Below the pieces are notes generated by a model. It did no database searches and had not been told where the DNA came from. It saw nothing but the letters and a program-made list of their open reading frames with translations. This document shows, piece after piece, positions 59,401 to 64,000 of a DNA stretch of 64,000 nucleotides (position 1 is its first letter; every line of letters starts with the position of its first letter). This DNA is from Amphiura filiformis (lineage: Eukaryota; Echinodermata; Ophiuroidea; Amphilepidida; Amphiuridae), in NCBI RefSeq assembly GCF_039555335.1, contig NC_092641.1, positions 37,596,548 through 37,660,547 of the forward strand, read 5' to 3'. The translations under genes and the position numbers were made by a program.

Positions 59401-62400
59401 TCATGTTACATGAGTCTTCACATTGGAATCTATTGCAGACTGATGCTGATAAACATGGAATGCAGGGACTTGCAATCTGTAGGGTAGAAGAGAGAATGAT
59501 ATTGGTGTGACCTGGGTCATGTTACATGAGTCTTCACACTGGAATCTATTGCAGGCTGATGCTGATAAGCACGGAATGCAGGGACTTGCAATCTGTAGGG
59601 TAGAAGAGAGAATGATATTGGTGTGACTTGGGTCATGTTACATGAGTCTTCACACTGGAATCTATTGCAGGCTGATGCTGATAAACATGGAATGCAGGGA
59701 CTTGCAATCTGTAGGGTAGAAGAGAGAATGATATTGGTGTGACTTGGGTCATGTTACATGAGTCTTCACATTGGAACCTATTGCAGGCTGATACTGATAA
59801 GCATGGAATGCAGGGACTTGCAATCTGTAGGGTAGAAGAGAGAATGATATTGATGTGACCTGGGTCATGTTACATGAGTCTTCACATTGGAATCTATTGC
59901 AGACTGATGCTGATAAACATGGAATGCAGGGACTTGCAATCTGTAGGGTAGAAGAGAGAATGATATTGGTGTGACCTGGGTCATGTTACATGAGTCTTCA
60001 CACTGGAATCTATTGCAGGCTGATACTGATAAGCATGGAATGCAGGGACTTACAATCTGTAGGGTAGAAGAGAGAATGATATTGGTGTGACCTGGGTCAT
60101 GTTACATGAGTCTTCACACTGGAATCTATTGCAGGCGGATGCTGATAAGCATGGAATCCAGGGACTTGCAATCTGTAGGGTAGAAGAGAGAATGATATTG
60201 GTGTGACCTGGGTCATGTTACATGAGTCTTCACACTGGAATCTATTGCAGGCTGATGCTGATAAGCATGGAATGCAGGGACTTGCAATCTGTAGGGTAGA
60301 AGAGAGAATGATATTGGTGTGACCTGGGTCATGTTACATGAGTCTTCACATTGGAATCTATTGCAGGCTGATGCTGATAAACATGGAATGCAGGGACTTG
60401 CAATCTGTAGGGTAGAAGAGAGAATGATATTGGTGTGACTTGGGTCATGTTATATGAGTCTTCACACTGGAATCTTGCACGCTGATGCTGATAAGTATGG
60501 AATGCAGGGACTTGCAATCTGTAGGGTAGAAGAGAGAATGATATTGGTGTGACCTGGGTCATGTTACATGAGTCTTCACATTGGAATCTATTGCAGGCTG
60601 ATGCTGATAAGCATGGAATGCAGGGACTTGCAATCTGTAGGGTAGAAGAGAGAATGATATTGGTGTGACCTGGGTCATGTTACATGAGTCTTCACATTGG
60701 AATCTATTGCAGACTGATGCTGATAAACATGGAATGCAGGGACTTGCAATCTGTAGGGTAGAAGAGAGAATGATATTGATGTGACCTGGGTCATGTTACA
60801 TGAGTCTTCACATTGGAATCTATTGCAGGCTGATGCTGATAAGCATGGAATGCAGGGACTTGCAATCTGTAGGGTAGAAGAGAGAATGATATTGGTGTGA
60901 CCTGGGGCATGTTACATGAGTCTTCACACTGGAATATATTGCAGGCTGATGCAGATAAACATGGAATGCAGGGACTTGTAAGCTGTAGGGTAGAAATCAA
61001 TTATAGCATTGGTCTATTCCAGTGGAAATCTTTATCCCCTGTGTGGGAGATTAAGGTCATGTTTTCCATAGCAGGTGTATGGATTTCAACTGGAATAGCC
61101 AACTGAATTTTTACACTCTAAAGCCTATTCACTCAACATTGTTTAAAAACTACTCCCCTGCTGCATAAAATTGTACACAAAGCTAACATACCAAATTGTA
61201 GCCAGAGCATTGGGAGTTGGGTACTGGAATTAGTTGTTGACGGTGTGTCCGGCTTGCGTTGCCGACACCATACCATACCCATTTTAAAGGGTAATTTCCC
61301 CCTAAAATGAACCCAGCACATGCAATGTTTCAAATGAGACACATATCTAGGGATTTTACCTGCAAAACATATCTAAGAGTATCATATATTTGAGTACGCC
61401 AGAATCATAACCCCAAAGTAAGAATACAATGATCACTATAAACCATAAATACCATACCTCTTTAAATGGAACCGTGTTTACTTGTCCACGTTCTGTACCA
61501 ATGCCGGCCAAATAGCGCACTATTGGACTGGAGCCTGCACGGAATGGGTTACCATAGCGACATGGATGGGAACTCTCTGGAGGAATTCTAATAATGCAAT
61601 AAAACAAAACATAGTGAGAATTATAACATATATGACCTTCAAAATATTCATCTATTTATTTATATCGTCGGTCGCAACACATAGTGGCATATGTGAAGGA
61701 CAAAATACGTTTCTGATCAAAACGTTTTTGACGGATATGCTACTAGTAAAGGAGTAGATACTCCTCCAATGTTATCTCTCAGTGGCCCGATTCCATTTTG
61801 TAATTGAAGTTTAAGGTTTAAACTATGAAATTGTATCTTTAATGGTTAACAAGGAATAAAAAATTGTAGGATAATAGCTAGCTCTAAGCCTATATGCCAC
61901 TATGTGAAACAGAAAATTTTGAAAATTACTCTACGCCACTATGTGTTAAGACCGACGATATACTTGGTTGGGGATAACAGGGGTAGGGGAGGTTTGTTGC
62001 AGGGCAGACTGCCCATGGAGAATACCATTTTGTGATTTGTGAGTGATTGGTTGAGAGCTGTACTAACAAGGCTATAAACATCCTCGATAATTGTGTACCT
62101 TAGATCACTGAAGTAAGCTGTGGCCTTTGGTGGATTGAATTCATCTTCTATTGATGACACAACATTATCCTTATTCCAAACATGTAATATCAATTGAGTT
62201 GATGTTGAGAGATGTGGTATGCCATCTAGTGCTGTAAGAAGAATCCCATCTATGGTCAAACTCAGCTCCCACTGCTCCTGTAACATTATACATGAAATAC
62301 CGTAAAGATAAGAATATAAGCCACAAGGTTGATTGAAATATGAATCAGACAATAATGTAATAGTACTAAAGTAGCTGTAGGTTACAGTGCTATAAACTTT

Positions 62401-63859
62401 TATCTAGCTTTTGATTTAACTCTTTTTTAAAAATTCCCTGATGATTTCATTCACTATACCTGTTCTGCAACTGTTGGATAGACCTTCACACTGAAGGAAT
62501 AGCTGTGCATCTCTTGTGAGGGATCAAAATTCAACACCACTGTATCATGGATTATAAGGTAGTCATCTCTATGGTAACGGCACCAGAGGGTAGCTTGCCA
62601 CTCTGAATCCCCTACAGGATAAAACAAAAGATCAACACAAAGTTCATTAAGCTTTGTATCACAAAATCCTACATTTCTTTCTTTCATTTGGGCAATTCCA
62701 ATTGAAATCCATACACCCTCTACTCTGTAGAAGGCATGGCCTTAATCTCCCACACAAGGAGTGCAGATTTTAAATGGAGACATCCATTCACTTAATCAGA
62801 TTTTAAAATTTGAAATTCACCCTGTGTGGAAGATTAGGTGCTATTAAGGTCATGCCTACCATAGGAATTTATGGATTTCAACTCGAATAGCATATTTTGA
62901 ACAGGTAAATTTGTACTGATATGCTTGTTTTAAGTGACATATATGAACCTGTACTAACTTTGATATAACTGTAGCCCACAAGCTCTCTGTTCAAGAAATT
63001 CTACATTCACTGGATGGTTGTACTCCTCCTTAGAGCCTTTGCTATCAGTAGAACTTAACACAGGGGGTGGATTGGCTTCATTATAACCTGCTAGGCTTAG
63101 GTATTCAGTGCAGTTACACCAACATGATGACTGGAAAAAAGGAGGATATAATGTTGTGTTACGATAATTATCATTTTTTGAAAAAATAACACATGCTTGA
63201 AAAGGGGTTCTCCATTACATTTTTTGTGGGCCATGCCGGCCATGTAGGCCTTGTAGGGCCAATAATTGATTTGTGTTTGAGGGCCAAGTGCACCTTGGCT
63301 TGCTAGTACTTAGAAGTACAAATCAAATCTGTGGCATCGGGGGTCGATGCTTTGCGTCACATGCGAGCGCGACGCAACGCGTAAAGAGCATGGTGCACAA
63401 ATCGTGCAGCAGTTGGTGCGCCAAAGAAGCATTGCACTGAATTATTCTCATACCTCCAGTTTCCGAGGTCTATTTACTTTGTACTTCTAAGTGGACAGAC
63501 TATATGATTAATGGACATTTCAGAGCTCTCACAGCAGTACCTAACACATTATGGAGAAGGGAACACAAGAAATTCACAGCTATAATAGCAAAAAGAAAAT
63601 TAGTTTCATGTTTGAAAATGAAAGACATGAAAATATAATGAGGATAAAAATATTGTTGTCCAAGTAATTTAGACTGAGATTGTGTTAAATGATGTACACT
63701 TACCTGGTCGAATGGTTGTACAAAGCAGCAAGAGCACAAGTCTTGTTTCCAATCACCTGATGGTTGTATTATGTAATCACCAACCACACCCTCCATGCCA
63801 TCCCAGAATAAAACACTTGTTATGGCATCAACATTGCCAGCAGCAGCTTTCAATTGAAT
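33360..63859 (-). CDS. Large extracellular HYR / cadherin-like / C-type lectin protein (27 exons visible, 5' partial)
   Basis: Exons in gene order: 63704-63859, 62959-63130, 62460-62611, 62099-62277, 61458-61587, 56502-56691, 55229-55434, 54452-54635, 53712-53882, 52139-52352, 51421-51500, 50435-50563, 49832-49982, 49077-49219, 46377-46462, 45663-45828, 44788-44961, 44285-44433, 43151-43405, 42143-42299, 41216-41467, 39595-39834, 39069-39311, 37842-38087, 35300-35452, 34101-34183, 33360-33506. All junctions have GT/AG ends and agree in phase; the sum is 4,608 nt (1,535 codons plus TAG). The N-terminus and signal peptide lie beyond 64000. No membrane segment is visible, so a secreted or matrix/adhesion role is inferred. 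I do not recognise a named orthologue. Introns carry many transposons and two satellites made from the gene's own splice junctions. Confidence 0.85.
33560..33995 (+). mobile_element. LINE 3' end fragment (L1/Tx1-type tail)
   Basis: Plus-strand frame 33567-33803 contains LLNICVILIKKVIYDSRFKN and later KLEKRIAISNNTMHKFIDKW, the pattern seen at the extreme C-terminus of L1/Tx1-type reverse transcriptases (ILxxKxxIYxxR...E..IA..N.....F..KW). The stop is followed by an AT-rich 3' UTR and an A-rich tail (AAAAAAATAAAATAATAA, about 33977). It lies in the last intron of the HYR/lectin gene. Confidence 0.55.
34254..34355. mobile_element. Foldback element, GGGGTTCATTCATA termini
   Basis: GGGGTTCATTCATAAGAT pairs with ATCCTATGAATGAACCCC, and CGCTGTTTATGCCC with GGGCATAAACAGCG, around a GCGGCGTGAGCC loop. 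About 100 bp. Confidence 0.85.
34838..35020. mobile_element. Palindromic MITE, CTATTCCAGTTGAAATCCA family, copy 1
   Basis: About 185 bp, beginning (G)CTATTCCAGTTG and ending with its inverse (CTGGAATAGC). The interior contains TGGAAGAT(A/T)(T/A)GACCTTAATCT and CATTCAGG. Further copies are at 41847-42025, 42896-43075, 46180-46363 and 62690-62892, with a half copy at 61010-61105. Confidence 0.85.
36225..37841 (-). repeat. Splice-donor satellite derived from HYR exon 24
   Basis: About 23 units of 53 or 62 bp in addition to the exon's own copy. In gene sense each reads ...CTAGTCATACTATGACTATT..CA.TACAAACTA then GTAAGTTAA, that is, the last 40-50 bp of HYR exon 24 and its 5' splice site. The 62-bp units also carry ATCATCCATCTGGGAAC, which joins intron to exon at a sequence shared with exonic GATCCATCTGGGAAC. 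Units alternate in blocks (53, 53 and 62 bp), a higher-order repeat of about 168 bp. Interrupted by a MITE at 36973-37306. Confidence 0.93.
36973..37306. mobile_element. TA-flanked MITE inserted in the splice-donor satellite
   Basis: 334 bp with TA on both sides and termini CCGTATTTTGTCGAATA / TATTCGATTTAAATACGG. Inner inverted G/C-rich arms AAACGCCCCCGGGGGCGTT and GGTGGGGGCGTTTATTTG. It clearly post-dates array growth, because the unit sequence resumes exactly on the other side. Confidence 0.85.
37842..41467 (-). CDS. Exons 21-24 of the HYR/lectin gene: four HYR domains
   Basis: Each exon (41216-41467, 39595-39834, 39069-39311, 37842-38087) is a symmetric phase 1-1 module of 240-252 nt encoding one HYR domain. 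The shared pattern is FxxLPSDI, VTWxxPxxxDNSG, a glycine-rich loop, then YTAVDExGN and FTITV; for example VTYTAVDEFGNQAHDSF in exon 23 and VVITAVDEQGNYASFEF in exon 21. HYR domains are immunoglobulin-like adhesion folds first named in hyalin. The exon symmetry is what exon shuffling produces. Exon 24's donor (CTA before GTAAGT at 37841) is the parent of the tandem array immediately downstream. Confidence 0.88.
38410..39015 (-). mobile_element. LINE C-terminal fragment, split by a hAT-type MITE
   Basis: The minus-strand frame near 38570-38712 reads ARLAIAYKKHAWNNLPTTIR then SNTLSGFKKGLKTYLF, the conserved W.NLP..IR...SL..FK..LKTYLF tail of CR1/L2-type LINEs. On the 3' side it ends near a (TACA)n run at 38400. 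The fragment resumes at 39005 after an inserted MITE. Confidence 0.65.
38713..38996. mobile_element. hAT-type MITE inserted in a LINE fragment
   Basis: 284 bp. Termini CATAGGCGTAGTAGA and (inverted) CAGTGGCGTAGTGTA; exact 8-bp target duplication GTCTGGAC (38705-38712 and 38997-39004). The interior is rich in GGGGGGATGGGGG. Related in termini to 46983-47127. Confidence 0.85.
40501..41136. mobile_element. TTAA-flanked near-palindromic MITE, copy 2
   Basis: Same family as 14414-15077 but in the opposite orientation, with TTAA at 40497-40500 and 41137-41140. The arms pair across a centre containing CAATTGAAAAAAATTTTCC. Located in the intron between HYR exons 21 and 22 of the HYR/lectin gene. Confidence 0.87.
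41847..42025. mobile_element. Palindromic MITE, CTATTCCAGTTGAAATCCA family, copy 2
   Basis: Termini GGCTATTCCAGTTGAAATCC and GGATTTCAACTGGAATAGCC are exact inverses. A complete copy of about 180 bp. Confidence 0.9.
42143..44961 (-). CDS. Exons 17-20 of the HYR/lectin gene: cadherin-like tandem repeats
   Basis: Exon 17 (44788-44961) reads AVMKYQLQAQDADNDKLQF and LDGLLTYIPC. Exon 18 (44285-44433) has VKPVNDNPFVF. Exon 19 (43151-43405) has YDIDSGDHVTLSVSQ. Exon 20 (42143-42299) has TITYTPNTGFYGKDSLHILA then HDDD. The alternating D-x-D-x-D, PVNDNP and TYTPNTGFYG motifs are typical of calcium-binding cadherin-like tandem repeats. The exons are phase-compatible and together with the end of exon 16 form about two repeats (visible residues 782-1081). 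Confidence 0.8.
42317..42749. mobile_element. Composite foldback element, copy 1
   Basis: Begins AATTCAACAACTTTTCGTAT, passes a unique middle (AGATAGCGGCTAAATATTACC), and ends in a foldback GGGATTCAATCCTGTTTCAC ... GTGAAACACGATTGAATCCC whose arms are about 75 bp. The copy at 55625-56154 shares all three parts. It lies within 16 bp of the splice acceptor of exon 20 of the HYR/lectin gene. Confidence 0.85.
42896..43075. mobile_element. Palindromic MITE, CTATTCCAGTTGAAATCCA family, copy 3
   Basis: Begins GGATTCCAGTTGAAATCCAT and ends TTTCAACTGGAATAGCC, with the same interior motifs as the other copies. Confidence 0.88.
43610..44062. repeat. Tandem-duplicated CTTCCACAGGGGAGTAT-type palindromic repeat
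   Basis: A segment carrying CCCCTGTGGAAGATTTTG and its inverse CTTCCACAGGGGAGTAT, then CCACCCTCTCTCTTTGGAAG, occurs twice in tandem (about 43640-43795 and 43797-43970). A third related palindrome follows (ATCCATACTCCCTCTGTGGA). A relative of the 180-bp palindromic MITE family. Confidence 0.7.
45448..45612. repeat. Short tandem duplication (about 90 bp x 2)
   Basis: CATGGAATTTTTTGTAAAAG, GAAATTCCTCACAGCTTCAT and TTTACAAAGTGA.AATTT occur twice in a row within an intron of the HYR/lectin gene. Confidence 0.85.
45663..49982 (-). CDS. Exons 13-16 of the HYR/lectin gene: unassigned beta-rich region
   Basis: Exon 13 (49832-49982) reads LHAGASLVFGFLDDSR and ends SRELAGR. Exon 14 (49077-49219) reads IQQVYEPSFFLGSL and KVTFSAWNNWQDEV. 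Exon 15 (46377-46462) reads GHMKWQDAGITCEE. Exon 16 (45663-45828) reads VCVTRKSSANGANT and HETQFAV, then LPTNITLNEDE. The WDSGHMKWQDAGITC...C...TQFAV order loosely recalls autoproteolysis-type folds that end C...L..FAV, but no HL[ST] cleavage triad is visible, so no function is assigned. Confidence 0.75.
46180..46363. mobile_element. Palindromic MITE, CTATTCCAGTTGAAATCCA family, diverged copy
   Basis: More mutated copy (TTAAATCCAAATGCCCCTAT ... GTATTGATTTCAAAGAGAAT). It retains GGGGTAACCTGAATGGGTGA and GGGAGATTAAGGTCATG. It ends next to the splice donor of exon 15. Confidence 0.75.
46885..47190 (+). mobile_element. tRNA-derived SINE, interrupted by a hAT-type MITE
   Basis: The plus strand carries tRNA-like polymerase III boxes (A-like region GTGGCCTACATGTTAGAGC, B box GGGTTCGAACTC), then TTGGGCAAGACAC. 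After the inserted MITE it resumes with TCTATCATGCTTTTCCCACT and GTAAAAGGGGAGCTGT, a body typical of animal tRNA SINEs. Confidence 0.7.
46983..47127. mobile_element. hAT-type MITE inserted in the SINE
   Basis: 145 bp with CAGTGGCGTGCGCAG and inverted AAGTGGTGTGCGTAA termini and a 7-bp duplication AAGACAC (46976-46982 and 47128-47134). No coding capacity. Confidence 0.8.
47401..47592. mobile_element. Foldback element
   Basis: Left arm AATAGTTTGATAAACGTGTA ... TTGTACAAAATAAAGCATG pairs imperfectly with right arm ... GTGCATTATTTTGTACAA ... TACACATTTATTAACTATT. Arms of about 85 bp. Confidence 0.75.
47815..48660. repeat. 108 bp satellite built of TGACCT half-sites (8 units)
   Basis: Eight head-to-tail units of about 108 bp (GACTGTACCCACCAAGTTTC, ATGCCCATACGACAG, TTTTTACTAATTTGACCTCA and so on). 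Each contains TGACCT-n4-TGACCC-n4-TGACCT-n5-TGACCT, direct repeats of the nuclear-receptor half-site (inverse of AGGTCA) spaced as DR4, DR4 and DR5. The array is followed by a segment with GACCTTGACCCACTAACC and an (ACAC)n run (48800-48825) that probably marks the end of the parent repeat. Confidence 0.9.
50435..52352 (-). CDS. Exons 10-12 of the HYR/lectin gene, with polybasic cleavage motif
   Basis: Exon 10 (52139-52352) reads YCVGSSEDIEDDIVQCMTVG and ends EPGK. Exon 11 (51421-51500) is an 80-nt exon, CLHTKLKVCNDADICTVKTA. Exon 12 (50435-50563) contains TSVARRRRRQAAG, a run of five arginines that fits a furin-type proprotein convertase site. Phases run 1-0, 2-1 and 1-1 and all agree. If cut, the protein would be split into an N-terminal FN3-like half and a C-terminal cadherin/HYR/lectin half. 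Confidence 0.75.
50810..50856. other. Perfect 23 bp inverted repeat
   Basis: AGTAACAAAGTATGTGGCAC-TTC, then a single A, then the exact reverse complement. 47 bp with no mismatch, in the intron upstream of exon 12 of the HYR/lectin gene. Probably the core of a small foldback element. It could form a cruciform or a long RNA hairpin. Confidence 0.9.
50893..51060 (-). mobile_element. LINE-like 3' end fragment
   Basis: (TTTA)n run followed by TTACATTTGGCAAAAAGCAC and GTGCTCAAAGAGCACTAAAT. In minus sense it ends in a (TAAA)n tail like the CR1-type 3' ends elsewhere in the window. No protein part is visible. Confidence 0.4.
51640..51975. repeat. Purine microsatellite (GAAA)n / (GAAAA)n
   Basis: About 335 bp of almost pure A/G on the plus strand, with irregular GAAA repeats followed by about 25 perfect AAAAG pentamers. 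It gives an artefactual open frame of Ser/Phe/Leu on the other strand. Located in intron 10 of the HYR/lectin gene, a few hundred bases from exon 11. Confidence 0.97.
52640..53690. other. Intron 9 of the HYR/lectin gene, mostly unrecognised
   Basis: No gene. A repeat-like block at 53120-53420 echoes itself (TTGGACCCAGCAC, GAAAATTGCCAACA, CCATCTATGTACGAAAATTGG). A short MITE-like unit lies at about 53528-53672, between CGGCGTGTCCAG and the inverted CGGACATGCCACTG. Confidence 0.45.
53712..55434 (-). CDS. Exons 7-9 of the HYR/lectin gene: fibronectin III-like region
   Basis: Exon 7 (55229-55434) reads VQAVSGNGKTTSASSNGIYI then DITPPKF and KAYWNFVDEESEIK. Exon 8 (54452-54635) continues AYYWAIGTSKGATDLQ, then HNHTYYVMVKAVNGAGLETV. 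Exon 9 (53712-53882) gives GVTVLLKQPKVEDIG and ISWTKAEDDSVSRY. The repeated WxFxDxESxIxxYxWAIGT...L..N.TYYVxVKAxNxAG pattern is that of FN3-like or related beta-sandwich repeats in deuterostome surface proteins. FN3 is assigned by pattern only. Confidence 0.75.
54770..55060 (+). mobile_element. LINE reverse transcriptase C-terminal fragment
   Basis: The plus-strand frame 54822-55049 reads PRGKPKTTWMSMIQKELNET, then SWNKLIEVTM, preceded in the genome by a WLGHLLRLPEDTPAR-like stretch. This is the common tail of LINE polyproteins (WLGHVLRM...RGRPKKTW...W..L). A 5'-truncated copy in intron 7 of the HYR/lectin gene. Confidence 0.75.
55625..56154. mobile_element. Composite foldback element, copy 2
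   Basis: Shares AATTCAACAACTCTTCCTAT, GGTAGCGGCTAAACATTGCC, TTAACTGACATTCCTCGTAA and the terminal foldback (GATTCAATCATGTTTCACCG ... CGGTGAAACATGATTGAATC) with 42317-42749. It additionally carries an internal CCGTTGTTAAACCGTGATGA piece and a CpG-rich insert (GCGTATACGCGAACGCG). Confidence 0.85.
56502..56691 (-). CDS. Exon 6 of the HYR/lectin gene: cysteine-rich exon, parent of the 116 bp satellite
   Basis: Starts IASPCIPCLSASACNRFQC (five cysteines in the first 23 residues), continues CNMTQVTPISFSLTNLTLSA and ends YFIT at a GTGAGC donor, phase 0 in and phase 1 out. The first 98 bp of this exon and its acceptor are the source of the tandem array that fills the upstream intron. Beyond the shared TTCTCTCTT the exon becomes unique coding sequence. 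Its own acceptor (CTACAG before 56691) is the only one of about 38 copies that continues in frame into that unique part. Confidence 0.82.
56692..61000 (-). repeat. Splice-acceptor satellite, 116 bp unit, about 37 copies
   Basis: In gene sense each unit reads TTCTCTCTTCTACCCTACAG, then ATTGCAAGTCCCTGCATTCC, and so on to GACCCAGGTCACACCAATAT, CATTC. It contains the pyrimidine tract and AG of a strong 3' splice site and about 98 bp of the start of exon 6. The array extends upstream from the true exon (56502-56691) across almost the whole intron to 61000. The most distal unit has the presumably original intron side (TTGATTTCTACCCTACAG). Units differ by a few substitutions only. 116 is not a multiple of 3, and reading through a unit reaches a stop after VKTHVT. 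Confidence 0.96.
61010..61105. mobile_element. Half copy of the palindromic CTATTCCAGTTGAAATCCA MITE
   Basis: GGTCTATTCCAGTGGAAATC at the left, ATGGATTTCAACTGGAATAG at the right, but only about 95 bp. The outer arms remain and the centre is lost. Confidence 0.75.
61458..63859 (-). CDS. Exons 1-5 of the HYR/lectin gene: N-terminal cysteine-rich and beta-rich region
   Basis: Five exons encode visible residues 1-263. The first two carry clustered cysteines (DLCSCCFVQPFDQ joined to SSCWCNCTEYL). Exons 3 and 4 alternate hydrophobic and polar residues as in a beta sandwich (WQATLWCRYHRDDY; EQWELSLTIDGILL). Exon 5 reads IPPESSHPCRYGNPFRAG and ends VPFKE in phase 0. No domain is named with confidence. 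All five junctions agree in phase, and codon content is clearly protein-like compared with the flanking introns. Confidence 0.78.
61661..61962. mobile_element. MITE with TATATCGTCGGTC termini
   Basis: About 300 bp. Left TATATCGTCGGTC then AACACATAGTGGC; right is the exact inverse apart from two bases. An internal TATGCCACTATGTG repeats the subterminal motif. No coding capacity; located in intron 4 of the HYR/lectin gene, 137 bp from exon 4. Confidence 0.88.
62690..62892. mobile_element. Palindromic MITE, CTATTCCAGTTGAAATCCA family, copy near exon 3
   Basis: Begins GGGCAATTCCAATTGAAATC and ends ATGGATTTCAACTCGAATAG, with GGCCTTAATCTCCCACACA inside. A diverged but full-length copy. Confidence 0.8.
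63308..63492. mobile_element. MITE-like unit with ACTTAGAAGTACAAA termini
   Basis: ACTTAGAAGTACAAATCAAA at the left and TTTGTACTTCTAAGT at the right enclose about 150 bp that are CpG-rich (GAGCGCGACGCAACGCG). No coding potential. Confidence 0.65.
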
Positions 63860-64000
63860 CTACAAGTAAGAAATAATATTGCCTTTAATATTTCTACCTT
63901 ATTCCTTTCATTTTACCTGATTGATATTTGTTGAATAAGAGAATATGCTTATGAGTGATTTAAATATATGCTGTTGCTAGTGTAAAATTACATGAAACTG

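Noticed and set aside
57660-61000. Open frames with MTQVTPISFSLLPYRLQVPA
   Set aside because: Read-through of the 116 bp acceptor satellite from exon into intron sequence; frames shift each unit and end at stops. Only the terminal exon is real.

Overview
The window looks like animal nuclear DNA from an invertebrate deuterostome, most likely an echinoderm. The reasons are AT-rich sequence with short exons and long introns, many foldback and MITE-type repeats, a CR1-like LINE carrying a PHD finger and a 2A-like peptide, and an extracellular gene built from HYR and C-type lectin exons. The species cannot be fixed from sequence alone.

Two multi-exon genes were assembled by hand, both on the minus strand, by matching splice sites and codon phase. 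The first (4255-19218) is a complete PRDM9 orthologue: 9 exons and 716 codons with a KRAB-like domain, an SSXRD motif, a PR/SET domain with all three catalytic tyrosines, one isolated zinc finger and a terminal array of seven C2H2 fingers. It is the meiotic histone methyltransferase family that positions recombination. The second (33360 to beyond the right edge) is a large secreted or surface protein. Its 27 visible exons, 1,535 codons without the N-terminus, encode a cysteine-rich region, FN3-like folds, a polybasic cleavage site, cadherin-like repeats, four HYR domains and a C-terminal C-type lectin domain with EPN and WND motifs.

Layout: 1-2700 minisatellite and a Tc1/mariner-like element; 4255-19218 PRDM9, with introns full of MITEs and a 2.76 kb hAT-type element 14 bp from one splice donor; 20190-23340 a minisatellite of about 41 bp with nested foldbacks; 24220-27440 a 78 bp satellite whose unit encodes a Walker A-like peptide; 27700-28730 a duplicated unique block; 28785-32085 a decayed CR1-like LINE; 33360-64000 the HYR/lectin gene.

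The most unusual signal is inside the HYR/lectin gene. Two independent satellites each grew from an exon-intron junction of that gene. About 24 tandem copies of the 5' splice site of the last HYR exon lie at 36225-37890. About 38 tandem copies of the 3' splice site plus the first 100 bp of a cysteine-rich exon lie at 56580-61000. A third array (47815-48660) consists of regularly spaced nuclear-receptor half-sites. The splice models are inference from sequence; no transcript was available.
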